Shown piece after piece: positions 33,951 through 45,136 of a DNA stretch of 64,000 nucleotides (its first letter is position 1; every line of letters starts with the position of its first letter). The position numbers were made by a program, and so were the translations under genes. Below the pieces are notes generated by a model. The model saw only the letters and a list, made by a program, of their open reading frames with translations. It did not search any database and was not told the DNA's origin. This DNA comes from Cylicocyclus nassatus (Eukaryota > Nematoda > Chromadorea > Rhabditida > Strongylidae), in NCBI GenBank assembly GCA_958299035.1, contig CATQJL010000001.1:75785594-75849593 (forward strand). Reading direction: 5' to 3'.

Positions 33951-36481
33951 GTGGAAAGTGATTTTTGGAGCCTAATCAAAACACTTGTCAACCAGTGCAC
34001 CGTCGTTGAGATACTCTGCCCACTACTGCATGATATTTGTCATACTGCGAGGGGTCTCCCCGCGAAAACTTAGGAGTGACCCTCCCGGGGCAGAATAGCG
34101 CACTTATTTTTGATTTGCGGACAGCTGGTCCTCATGCGACTTCAACCCTTGAATACGTTTACAAAAAACCAGTCCGGGAAAACAACCCAAAACATCGTTA
34201 AATTCGTTGCTCTAGCCATTCTGCAGTAAAGCGTTGCAACGCAAAACCTCCGCAGCGATCTTCTAACTTTCGGCGTTGCGATTTGATTTTGAACTAATCG
34301 GAGGTTCAGTTAGGAGGCCTGCCATAAGACAGAGGCCCTTTCCTACAAGTGTAAGTGTACGACCTCTACAAGGCAGTGTCCGGGCAGGAAACCGATTTTG
34401 AGATTTTCTGCTTACTTGAGCTTATTCGCTATGTTGAATTTGAAAAACACTAGACAGCGCAAAAGGATTTAAGGCAGAAGGAGAATCAGCAGATAGGAGG
34501 AGCCTTCCACTCCGCAAAAGTTCTCTCCCTCTTGCCAGGGAACTAAGCCCACCTTTGCATAATGCATGGCATCCGCAGGCAGGTCCAACATGCCGAAGCA
34601 CAAGCGGACCGCGGATCCTTGGAGTAGTACGCCCCAAGGGGATACATGTGACCTTTGCCGAAAAAAGGATTCTGTTTTACGACTTTTTGCATAGCTATGG
34701 ATTTGATTGACAAGTATATGCGCAAGCCTTGATATGTAGCCCAAAAAGTAAGCAAAAATTCTGTTTTTATGCAAAATCAGCGCCAAAATGTAATGAATGT
34801 ATGGATGGTCATTTGTCAAGTAACTTAAAAGTTTCATAAGATTTTTGCTTAGAGATATGGCCTACGGTTGTCATTTCCTTATGGCGAATATCACCGTAAT
34901 AGGTTCAGTCCCTGATTTAGATTCGCACTTGTTCTTCTACAAGAGAGTTTTTTCCTCCAAAAATGACCGATCTTACATGAGATAAACTACGTAGTTGTTT
35001 GAAAAGTTCGTGATGGCCAGCATCGCATGCTGAGTTTCAAAGCCGACACCGGAAAGACAAATAGATAATCGAATCAGTGCCAGCCTCTGCGAAGCAGAGA
35101 AACAGAGGTGATTCACTGGTTACATAACAACGTGCCATACAGCAGTCGCTAACTCTTTTGTGAGAAGCTTGAATCTTGATTAAATTTTGATTAATCTCCC
35201 AAGTAGATCGAACGACTTCTGACACATCACAGAGAATTCCTATGGGAAGTATGTTGACTGTTTGAACTTTTGAACAACTTGATGTAAATTTTTTGAAAAA
35301 ATGGGCAAATTTATAAATGGATTCATTTTGACAGGTCGCATGTGTGCGCAATTGTAATAGTTATAGTTCTTTGTGTTCTGCGCTGTATCAGTCTCTCTTC
35401 TTTGTGTGTATTGATGTAATATTTACACTACTTGTCACTATCACTCAATTTGTAAGTTTGGTTCCATGAAATGATTTTAGCTAATGTTCACCGTTGCGAA
35501 CTGCTCAAGCTTTACTCTTAGTAATCTATTAGGTTGTGTAATATAGTTTTTTCTCAATATTTCGCAAAGCATTTTGGCGTGATGTGTTTGTATGCGTTCG
35601 GAAGATCTATATCTGCTCACCAGTTGCAACTGCTATCATTTGTTTCTCAACTTTCAAGAAATTGATCAAAAATTTCGACTTTGCCGTAAAATCCGAGAAG
35701 GCGAAAATTTTATTTTCGACATTTTTTTCTTAGCTTTTCCCGTTGAGCATTGATAAAATTATTCAGAAAGCCTGTCAACAGTTGAAAATAACAGACCAAT
35801 ACTTATGCACTTATTGCCACTGTTTCTGCTCGCTCACTTCTTTCCACTGACGGTTTAATGCCATTGCAAAAACTAGCGGAGCAAATATTTTCCGCAAAAA
35901 CGTTTGTCCTTTCGCGCACTTAACTTGTGTCGCCCTCCCCCCCCAAGAAACCTGAATTCTGGAGTAAGTAACTCATGGATTCGATTATTTCATGTTCAAA
36001 GACCTCCTTGTCTGCCATTTCGTATTGTTGGTGAACATCTTCTTTCAAAGTGCCCTCAGATATTTGAGGCTGACGCCGAAGAGACAAAAAATTAGAGCTT
36101 TTAGCTCGTGATATGAACTTTCTAGAAATTTTAGCAATTATAAGTAGTTTGCGGGAGGTACAGCATTCTATCAATACTCATCGCAAATTTCTGGAGTTGT
36201 TTTTTGGCATTCAAAGCCATTTGAAACGCCGTAACAAGTGTCGAAAATGAATTTTAGCTCTCTCGGTTCCAGTTTCTAGTCGAATATTTCATACAACATT
36301 TCAAGATATAAGAAAAGAGCTTTCGAATGTATATACATTTTGGCAGATGCTACGCAAAATCTTGATAAAAAACTAAAACAAAAAACGCGAGTGGACATAT
36401 TAGGCAGCCCAATACATTGGAAAATTTTCTAAGTTGACTACTGCTGACAAATTTGAAATTCAGGCTCTGAAGAATTTAGAT
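33951..36481. other. No confident gene; repeat copy and one possible exon
   Basis: 34970-35050 is an inverted copy of the repeat at 640-750. On the minus strand about 35967-36073 could be an exon (CAG acceptor, then PQISEGTLKEDVHQQYEMAD... and an MSY|GT-like donor), but no partner exon was found. The rest (34.1-34.9 and 35.3-35.9 kb) is AT-rich with nothing recognisable. The last 300 bases would include the P450 promoter. Confidence 0.35.
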
Positions 36482-39400
36482 ATGATTTTGTTGATACTTG
36501 CTACCCTGATACTCTACACAGCCTTTTATCATCTTTACTGGAAACGACGTAATTTACCGCCAGGTTTGCTTGTTTTCAACGCTTCGAACTTAGAAGTACC
36601 ATTTGATTCAAAGGGTACTTGACGGCTGAGAGGCGGGACTTCATGGCCTATTTAACACATTGACGACAACGTGACCCACATGGTGGGTCATGCAATGACT
36701 GCCACGTGGGACAATGTGACCCACATGGTGGGTCACTGCATAAATTTTTCTGAAATAATAACAATTACTGGGTACATCCGTTTCCTGAAATCTTTTACGC
36801 TCTAACTTTAGAGGATAACTTGACGTTTCTTGGCCGCTTTCAAGAATTTGTATAGGTATAGTTAATATGACGATCTGCTTGATTTTAGCTAGAAATTTTC
36901 GACTCGTTCGTGGAAGGCATTGTCCCACAAGGCAAACAACTAAAAATGCGCGTTGTCGTCAACGTGTTAACGCTAGATAATGACCAGAGAGCACGCGCGC
37001 GAGAGAGACGCAGACTGCGTTGCGGGCGCGAGCGGCCTTGATCAGGTCACAAAGCTTTCAGCTGCCAAGCCAGTTGAATAATTTGAGTTCATGTTATACA
37101 GGTCCCACTCCTTTGCCTATTGCTGGAAATCTCCTCTCTCTGTATTTCTATGAACCAGGCTATGAAGCCTTCCGTATTTGGACCAAGAAATACGGGCCAT
37201 GTTTTACGTTCTGGATGGTCAATAGACCAGCGATCGTTGTAACAGACTATGAGCTTCTCAAAGAGACTGTAGTAAAAGATGGTGCTGCTTATACTGGAAG
37301 AATGGAAAATCCTTTTTCACGCTTGGTAAGAGGTAAGAAAATTTTAATTACTTCCTTATTAGATAGTGCAAAGCTACAGTATGTTTACAGGTGGTGATTA
37401 CGGTATCATAGAGGTAACAGGTGCATTATGGCAGCAGCAGCGAAGATTTGTTCTACATGTGTTGCGAGATTTCGGTATGGGAAAGAATCTCATGGAAGAG
37501 AGAGTAGGTATTCTCAAATCATTCACTTAAAATGCTTATTGCACACCATGCGCACTACTTGACGAACTGTAAGTTTAGAACCTGTCCATTTCCATTGATT
37601 TTTTCTTGTTTCCTTCTCAGTTTCACTTTAATTGCATATTTACTAGTTAGTAGTGCACAATTTTACTAATTTTTACGCTGGAAAAGGTCACTGATGAGAA
37701 GTCACTATCGAGGTAGTAGCCATTTGCCGCGCAGAGTCTGTAGACTCACACATTAAGTTACGAATGAAATTATATTTATGTAGAACAGGCGTTCTCGAAA
37801 AAATTTTGAGTGGGGGAGCCAAGTTTCTAACAAGCTTACCAACCTGGAATTTAAACAAAGGGGCATCGAAAATTCATCGCAATAATTTGAATTTCCACAT
37901 AGAACTGATAGAATAATTTTATACAATGGAAAAAAAGCACATAACCTGTGATTCAACATGCTTGGCCGCTGAAAGGCGAGGGTTTGTGACCAGATTGAGG
38001 CCGCTCGCACCCACGACGCAGTCTGCGTCTCTCCTGATCATTACCTAGCCTTAATTAGGTCACGAGGCCCCGCCCCCTAGCCGCCAAGCCAATTGAATCA
38101 AAGGGTATCTTACAATTCAGATACAGACTTCTTTTGAAAATTCGAAAAAGGGTTTGACGTTTCAAAATAATTCAAATTTTCATACTTGTGGAAATGCATT
38201 CCACATCGTACTTTCACATTATTTCATCATTTGAATTCATAACAAGTCACTTCCTTAACCGATTCATGCAGGCAGAAAGTCTTTTATTTTCTCAAAAATC
38301 TTCTGATCCTTCCTTTTAGCCCGCTACTAACATCTAGATGGTGATATATTAAATAACTTCAGATCCTTGCCGAAGTGACAGAATTACTGAGAAAATGTGA
38401 CAAATTTGTTGAAAAAGAACTGGATCTACGAGATTTCATTGACACTGCCGTTGGTTCGGTCATCAATAGCCTATTGTTCGGATTTCGCTTTGATGAAGTA
38501 AGCTTTGGCCTATTATTTACCTAAAGTCTAGGTAAGAATCGATTCCAGAGCAACACTGACATTTTCTTGCATCGCAAAGCTGTAGTCAAACAGATGATGG
38601 AAATATCCGGTAGACCAGCATTTATATTGTGGATGTTTTACCCATGGTTAAGCTATCTCCCATGGTATTGGAAATACGACCGAGGTAAGAGCCGTTGGGG
38701 TCCTACTTCAGGAAGTGAGAAGAAGCTTTCAGAGACTAAGGAGAAGAAAACAAACTTATATGATCTCTTCGATTCTCAAATTGAGGCTCATAAAGCAAAA
38801 ATTGATTTTGACTCTGAGGGAAGCACTGACTATGTGGAAGCCTTTTTGAAAGAGCAAAAAAAGCACGAAGATGAACCCGAATTTGGAGGATTTTCGTAAG
38901 TTACTCACTCTATTTAGGCTCAAGATGTGTGAAATTATGCTGATTTCAACTACTTACTAAAAACAATCGCAAAGCTTTCGGAATTGGGAGAAATGGGAGG
39001 CAACAGAATTTATTCGGAATCGGGAGGGGGGGGGGCGGATGAAGTTAGCAATGATCCATCTGAGAACTTGTGGGGATGCTTCTTGTTAAATTTAAATAAC
39101 AAGTTCATAAAATACTTAAGAATAGACACTCCTGAATTCTTTAAACATAAGAAACACTTTCGAAACTCACCTCTTAAAGTCCCTGACCATTTTTACCCTT
39201 TATTTGCTCTCTCAAAGTATCTACTGTTAATCTGAACTAGTATTTTCGAGTTTTTTTTTGTAACAAATGTGTACAAAAAATCACAATTTTCGTTCTTATA
39301 GGAATGATCAACTTCGCAACATGTGTTTCGATTTATGGATGGGTGGAATGGAAACGACAGCGAACACTTTGTATTGGGGAGTTTGCTACTTGCTACAGGA

Positions 39401-40745
39401 TCCCGAAGTGCAGAAGAGAATCCATGAAGAGATGGATAAGGAAATCGGATCGGATAGGCTGGTTACCATCTCAGACAAAAATCAACTGCACTACATGAAT
39501 GCTGTGATCAGCGTGAGTTACTCAGATTAGGCAAATTTTTGCAATGGGGGAGGGGGGGGGGGAGTTGAAAGGAAGAGGAAAAGATGAGAACTACATTGTA
39601 AAAATTGTAAAAATTGAATGTTTCGCTAGTTATTGGATTCAAGTAGGTGCTATAACTTTTACATTACCGTATTGATTTAGAACAAATGTGAGTAATAGAA
39701 AAGAGATAAGATGAGGGGAGGAGGGGAGAGACAAAGAGTAAAATTTCCTCCGTTTCAGGAAGTTCAACGTCTTACCAACCTCCTTCCAATGAATGTCTTC
39801 CGCGAAACAACAACTGAAGTAACGATTCAAGGCTACCGTATACCACCAAAAACTCTGTTTTTACCCCAAATCTCTACCGTTATGTACAACGAAAAAGTAA
39901 GTTTATCTCTTCAAAGATAAGTCATACTATATGTCACTATCCTGCAGTTCTTCCCCGATCCTTACAAATTTGATCCAAGCAGACATTTGAACAGCGATGG
40001 AACTTATGTAAAAATTGAGCAAGTGGTACCATTTTCCATGGGTAAACGTCAGTGTGCTGGAGAAGGTCTAGCAAGGATGGAGCTATTCTTGTTCTTTGCT
40101 AATTTATTCAACAAATATGAGGTTGGTCCGCACATTTAGATTTTTACATACTGCACTTGTGCTCCCGCAAATTTGTCAACAATGGAGCGCGGCATTGGTT
40201 TTTCCAAATAGTTGCAACTCTACATTAAAAAAACGAAGGCAAGACGTGGAAACTTTTTGCAAAAACGGTCTAAATTTCTTTAATTCGTGAAAAGAAAACG
40301 ATTCAAGTGTAGTAGTATTTGAAACTGAAATAACCGTGTCTCTAACTGAAAATAGTCATTGCTTCGAGCTTGTTTATAACAGCTCAAAGCCACACAGAGC
40401 CCATCTAAAGCCCTCGGAAAGTTCTGTAATGAGCCTTGGGGAAGTTCCCATTTCCTGCAAACTTCCCGACGACTTATTTGCAGAAGTTTCCGAGCTTGAT
40501 GGGGACTTTCCCAGGTAATCCTCTGGAAATTTCCATGAATTGTCTGAGTACCTTATGATCACAGGCACGATAACTTTGTGGACCACAGGCACCATAAAAA
40601 AGATTTCTCATAAATCAAAATAGCTTTCATTCAGATCTCCCCTTACCAAGGCAAAATACCGTCCACTAAGAAAAGTTTCGGAGGTAGCGTTCGAGCAAAG
40701 GATTTCTCCGTAACACTGCACAACCGACATGCAAAATCATTTTAG
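36482..40745 (+). CDS. Cytochrome P450 (CYP2-type, nematode)
   Basis: Nine exons: 36482-36563, 37102-37332, 37391-37503, 38363-38497, 38549-38895, 39302-39512, 39759-39896, 39948-40121, 40635-40745. Phases agree throughout and give 513 residues, the usual P450 length. Residues 1-16 form the ER membrane anchor, followed by basic YWKRR and the proline hinge LPPGPTPLPIAGN. The oxygen-binding I-helix reads GGMETT (317-322). The ExxR pair is EVQR (374-377). The haem loop is FSMGKRQCAGEG with the cysteine ligand at 455. Family role: haem monooxygenase of ER membranes acting on lipids or xenobiotics with NADPH-P450 reductase; the substrate is unknown. The sequence resembles the expanded nematode CYP33/35-like group. 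Introns 1 and 3 carry MITEs. All key residues are present, so the gene looks functional. Confidence 0.93.
36597..37087. mobile_element. CCTTTGATTC foldback MITE, copy 3, with nested element
   Basis: Located in P450 intron 1. Left TACCATTTGATTCAAAGGG, right GCCAAGCCAGTTGAAT, with the core GCGCGCGAGAGAGACGCAG also seen at 19065-19084. It is interrupted at its TTAA by a 311-bp element (36656-36966); removing that restores an arrangement like copy 1 (CTAGTTAAGGCCTAGAG). Confidence 0.7.
36656..36966. mobile_element. piggyBac-like MITE, TTAA target
   Basis: Ends CACATTGACGACAACG and CGTTGTCGTCAACGTG are inverted and flanked by TTAA on both sides (36652-36655 and 36967-36970). Related MITE copy 1 has a single TTAA at the corresponding place. 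The TTAA duplication is the hallmark of piggyBac-type transposition. Inside, TGACCCACATGGTGGGTCA, an imperfect palindrome, occurs twice (36672-36690 and 36717-36735). Non-coding. Confidence 0.75.
37949..38107. mobile_element. CCTTTGATTC foldback MITE, copy 4
   Basis: Located in P450 intron 3. Left GTGATTCAACATGCTTGGC, right GCCAAGCCAATTGAATCAAA, core with GACGCAGTCTGCGTCTCTC. Inverted relative to copies 1 and 3. Non-coding. Confidence 0.7.
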
Positions 40746-41057
40746 AACAAACTGTTCATGTTTTCCATGTATTTTTATCATAATTATATATACATTCATA
40801 GTTGAAAATTATTTACAACAGATCGTGTGATAAAGTAGCAAAAATTACAATTTGTTCACACTTATTCATAAGAAACATCAATACTATGAGAGCGCAAACG
40901 TCCCAGCGGAGGAAGCGTAGGAAGCGATGTTGGTGTTATCGCTTCGGGCTAAAAAAGGCTTATGAATGGAGGACCAGAAAAGAAAAACATGATTATAATT
41001 AGAACTGCACGGGCTCTGAGGCTAAATTTCAGACAATTATGAGGTGGAGGGGGAAGA

Positions 41058-43126
41058 GGGGTGCGAGCAAGTGTTACCCAGGCAGCCGCCTGGTGCTGCA
41101 GCCAGCCGCCAGAGCTGGCACCAACGCCGCGGCTGAGCTACCGTAAGCGCGCTCTCGTCGTCCGCAATCTCTCGCAGAGAGATTTTCGCAGCAGCCTCGC
41201 ACCTCTCGCGCTGAGGTGCGAGAATTCCCTCAGAGGTCGAGCTACTGCCACATATTATTAGGTTGGCCCTTTCGCACCATTTTCAAAAATTCATAACTTC
41301 TAATTTTTTGAACCGATTTGACTGCGTTTATTTTTATATGAAAGAGTAAGTCATGCTCTTTATAATGACGTTTTAGCTGCTAACTAATGATCATATATTG
41401 CACAGATAGGAGCAATAGAAGAAAATTGGTCAAAATTTGAATTTTCTGTGTAGGGTCATAAAAAATCGGAAACTTGCAACAAAAATCGGAGCAGTAGGTA
41501 TTGTAGGTTATTTCACCAGCTCTTCCTAATTGCGCAAAGTTTACGCTGATTGAGCGCCTTTACGAAAAGTTATGATTTTTGAGCAAGCAATACAAAAGGG
41601 CAAATTTAATTTATTTTGGCATTTTTCAGGGAATAACTTTTCATAGAGACGCTCAAACGGCGCAAACTTTTCACCGTTAAAAAGAGCTGGTAAAAGAACC
41701 TACAATACCGACTGCTCCAATTTTTATTGCAAGTTTCCGATTTTTTATGACCCTACACGATAAATTCAAATTTTGAGTGATTTTGATTTTGAGCTTCTAT
41801 CTTCTTCATCTGTACACATTAACAAACAATTCAGCTACATTTGCAAAGAGCATGAGTTTCTCTCTTAGGTGTAATTTTGTGAGAGCGGGCTATGCAAGCA
41901 CAAGGTGTTCATTTACTGGGTAATTCCTTGTTTCTTTTTTCATTTGATGATTAATTGTGAATTGTTGAATTTTTGGATTTTTTGCGGATTTTTTTAGAGC
42001 TGCATCCTCTCAAGTAAATAGGATAGAAATGAACAGCATCCCCGAAGAGTGAAGAATTTTACCGGATGGGGAGGATTTCTTACAAATTCAGTTGCCAAAT
42101 ATTCATATCTATTATTCCGATGTAATTAATGAGGTAAATGCCCACAAAATTGTCGAAATTTGTCACAGAGAAAACCATTTGACAGCAGTGCGGATGTAAA
42201 ATTTTAAATTTGATTGTGTTTTTCATTTGTGATTTTTTGTGTTGTTTATTTATAACTTTTTTTTGTTTTTGCATATTTTTTGTAATGTATATTACTAATA
42301 AACTACAAATTTTCCGCTGTGTTAATCGATATATAATATGTGGCAGTAGCTCGACCTCTTAGGGAATTCTCGCACCTCAGCGCGATGCGAGGCTGCGGCG
42401 GCGCCGCGTTATGGAGCAAAACTACGCCGCATTTGCCTGTGGTATATCTTGAGGGCCCATTGCGTTTCGTCGCTCCTAATTGCGTCGCAGAGGAGCTAGC
42501 GCTGCCGAGCGAATTGAGCCATTTTCCTCACTCTCCATAGATAAAGAGGTCAAAATGTGAATGATAAAGGGCGAATCAAATATAGAGATGAGGAGGAAGA
42601 GTCTGCAAAGCAAGCCAAGAGAAAGTAAGAAAGTAAAAGATGAGTGAGTTAATTTCTCTTGGAAACTCATGACGGAAAATTTCTATCCTTTTTCTTTACT
42701 AATCCTCGTGTTCCACTTCTCTTGAACATTTTTAGCTCAAATCAAGCATTGGATTCTCAGATTCAGCCCTTCATTCATCCCTAGATTCATTTATTTTTCA
42801 GTTTTCTAAATTGCCGTCTTCTTTGTTTTCCTAACGGCATCTATACAGTTTCGACATATCAGGTCGTAGTAATAGGGAATGGCTCGCTACTCCTGCGCAA
42901 TTAAGAGCGACGCAAGGCAAATGGCCCTCAGGATATACCGCAGGGAAATGCGGCGTAGCTTTGCTCCATAACGCCTGCCCCCCCGAGGCTGCTGCGAAAA
43001 TCTCTCTGCGAGAGATTGCGGACGACGAGAGCGCGCTTACGGTAGCTCAGCCGCGGCGTTTGGTGCCAGCTCTGGCGGCTGGCTGCGGCACCAGGCGGCT
43101 GCCTGGGTAACACTTGCACGCCTCCC
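41058..43126. mobile_element. 2.07 kb foldback element with nested insertion
   Basis: Ends GGGGTGCGAGCAAGTG and CACTTGCACGCCTCCC are inverted and flanked by GGGGAAGA (41050-41057 and 43127-43134), an 8-bp duplication. The left arm (41058-41262) matches, inverted, the two pieces 42334-42396 and 42985-43126; the break between them is a second element (42397-42984). The middle (about 41280-41830) is a further inverted repeat centred near 41.6 kb. No transposase. hAT-type mobilisation is an inference from the duplication length. Confidence 0.7.
42397..42984. mobile_element. 588-bp foldback nested in the previous element
   Basis: Left GGCGGCGCCGCGTTATGGAG, right CTCCATAACGCCTGCCCCCC, inverted over about 100 bp. 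Flanked by GAGGCTGC (42389-42396 and 42985-42992). The host element's left arm has a single copy of the same site (GCAGCCTC near 41188-41197), an empty site. Non-coding; plus-strand frame 42340-42540 is spurious. Confidence 0.7.
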
Positions 43127-43376
43127 GGGGAAGAGGGCCAATGATTCTTCCAGAATTGTCCATAACTAAGATAGTTTCAAATTTTTTAGAAAATTAGCAT
43201 CGTAGAACAACCATTCAGGGGTTGCAAATTCAAGCTTACGAAAATCTCAAGGGCACTCCATTTTTTTGGAAAAGGATGGCCAAGTTTTTCCCAGAATTGT
43301 CGATAACCAGAATAGTTGCGAAGTTTTCAGAAAAATAGGTTCGTTAGAAAAATATTTAGGGGTTGCAAATTTGGGC

Positions 43377-45136
43377 TTATGAAATTCTAAAAGGCATCTC
43401 CAAAAAATTTTCTTTGAGAGCGTGACATTTGAATTCAGCATTATTTCCTTTCCCAGGTAATCTCTAAAAATTAGACACAACTCGAGAATTATCTGGAAGT
43501 TTGCACTTCAGCAAGTATGTGCATGCGTCAATAAGTGGTTAATACTTACCTCAATAAATTGTTCGAATGGCACTGGATTTTCATATGCATTCAAATCCGT
43601 CTCCACTCTATGCATTTTTTGTTGAGGGATGCCTCTTGCCGCTACCACGACATCGTCAATAATAATATCGTCTTCTGTAATAAATCACTGTCATACAATG
43701 GCGGAAGCACTGTGTTTTTCCTTCAAAAAAAGTGTGAAAGAGGAATAGGGTGTGCGGTCTTCTGAGAAACCTCATGAGGTTCGGTTGCTCGAAGGACTAC
43801 AGAGACACCTTTTGGGACCAGTTCTCGCAATTACTACAACAGAAACTTCCATCATACGGTACAATAATTAAGGGTATCGATCTAGCATAGCTAACTCTGG
43901 TCCTAAAAAAGAAATGGAAGAAGTTGTATAACCAACCGTCTTCTTTACGAAGGCGCCTTCCGAGCGATGGATGAGTTGAGATAAATTTGAATGAGGCAGA
44001 TGTGATCAGACTACTGCAGAAAGCAGGGCAATCAATCATCCATCTAAATCGCAATAGATCTGATACAAACCAAAAAATTTTTATTGAATTATAGATTGTT
44101 CCCAAACTATTTTTGAAGTGAAAAAGAAGGAGTTCTTGGTCAATGGCATGAATTTGCGAACTTGATTTTCTGCTCAAATGAAGCAAAACAGCCAAACACT
44201 GTTTAGTGTTAGCAATCCCACTCACTTGCATAACATGCATCCACAACAGAAACAACACCAGCAGCCAAAAAAGAATGTCATTGTGAATATTCCCAGGAAG
44301 AGAGTCAACCTTTCACGCAGTTCACCTGAAACTCGTGGTGGAACCACAATTTCTGTGAGTCTCCCTCATTGCGCTTACCTTTTATGATTGGCTCATTTAT
44401 TTCATCCTCGCTATCGAGTAGAATTCGGATTGTCATAACTCCTATGAAATTCGCTATTGTCACCTAAACATCTGTTGCAAATTATGAAATTGTCTCAGGA
44501 GAAGAAAGTATTTTATACTTGTGTAAATTCTCACCAGTTGTATGAATCTTATTGACTGCGAATATAGCGAGCGCTTACGAGTGGTTATACTCATCCACTG
44601 ATCCGTTATTAAGGTCGGATCCAAATAGCTAAACTGCGCTAACATATAAATTTGAGGGTCAACTTCTTGATGCAAATCAAAGCAGTATCCTATCTCCTTT
44701 AGAATAGGAACCATCACTCTTCCATTTTCTTGCGCAAGCAGGGCTCGGCACGAGGTGGCTAGATGAAAATGCAAAAAACGAAGTCCCCCTTGACTTTTGG
44801 GTATTTTTACGAAGTCCCCTTTGACCCTCAACCAAATTTCCTCTAAAAACCTGAAAAATTCCCCAAAATCCCCCAAAAAACGAAACGTCGACTAAAAAAA
44901 AAGGTCGCCGTCGCCAATTTTCCGTGTCTCTTCGGTCACAAAAACGAAACCCCCTTTGCTTTTCGTCCCAAAAACGACATCCAGCTCGCTTGTAAGCCAC
45001 CTCGTGCCGAGCCCTGTGCGCAAGTGAAGTTTCAAAGAACAATCTGGGTGGGACTTGATTTGGTACTTCCCCTCCTCCAGGTACCCAAAAGAGAAGAGCG
45101 AGTATAAAGACAACTCGCAGCACTTGATCATGGTTT
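43377..45136 (-). pseudogene. Unrecognised gene with a MITE inside an exon
   Basis: Minus-strand exons: 44579-45136 (interrupted), 44310-44441, 44108-44169, 43937-44059, 43550-43674, 43377-43463. Most are in phase and the last ends with TAA; the 44108/43937 junction is not resolved. The first exon gives a hydrophobic, signal-like stretch (VVFILALLFWVPGGG), then VPPRLFFETSLAQENGRVMV, DLHQEVDPQIYMLAQFSY and DQWMSITTR. Later exons give LLDSEDEINEPIIKGK, STHPSLGRRLRKEDEDDIII and DVVVAARGIPQQK. I do not recognise the family. A 278-bp MITE with an 8-bp duplication sits in the first exon and adds 286 bases, which shifts the frame. Unless it is spliced out, the product is truncated. The true start exon upstream of 45136 was not found. 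Confidence 0.55.
44739..45016. mobile_element. hAT-type MITE, CAGGGCTCGGCAC family, copy 1
   Basis: Perfect 22-bp inverted ends starting CAGGGCTCGGCACGAGGTGG, flanked by TGCGCAAG (44731-44738 and 45017-45024). The interior carries repeated short AACGAAGTCCCC / TTGACC motifs shared with copies at 57944-58156 and 62684-62903. It interrupts the first modelled exon of the 43.4-45.1 kb gene. The 8-bp duplication and CAGGG start fit the hAT superfamily. Confidence 0.85.

Noticed and set aside
44178..44387. Plus-strand ORF starting MKQNSQTLF with a GTGAGT donor
   Set aside because: It overlaps a minus-strand exon that fits in phase with neighbouring exons; no plus-strand partner exon was found.
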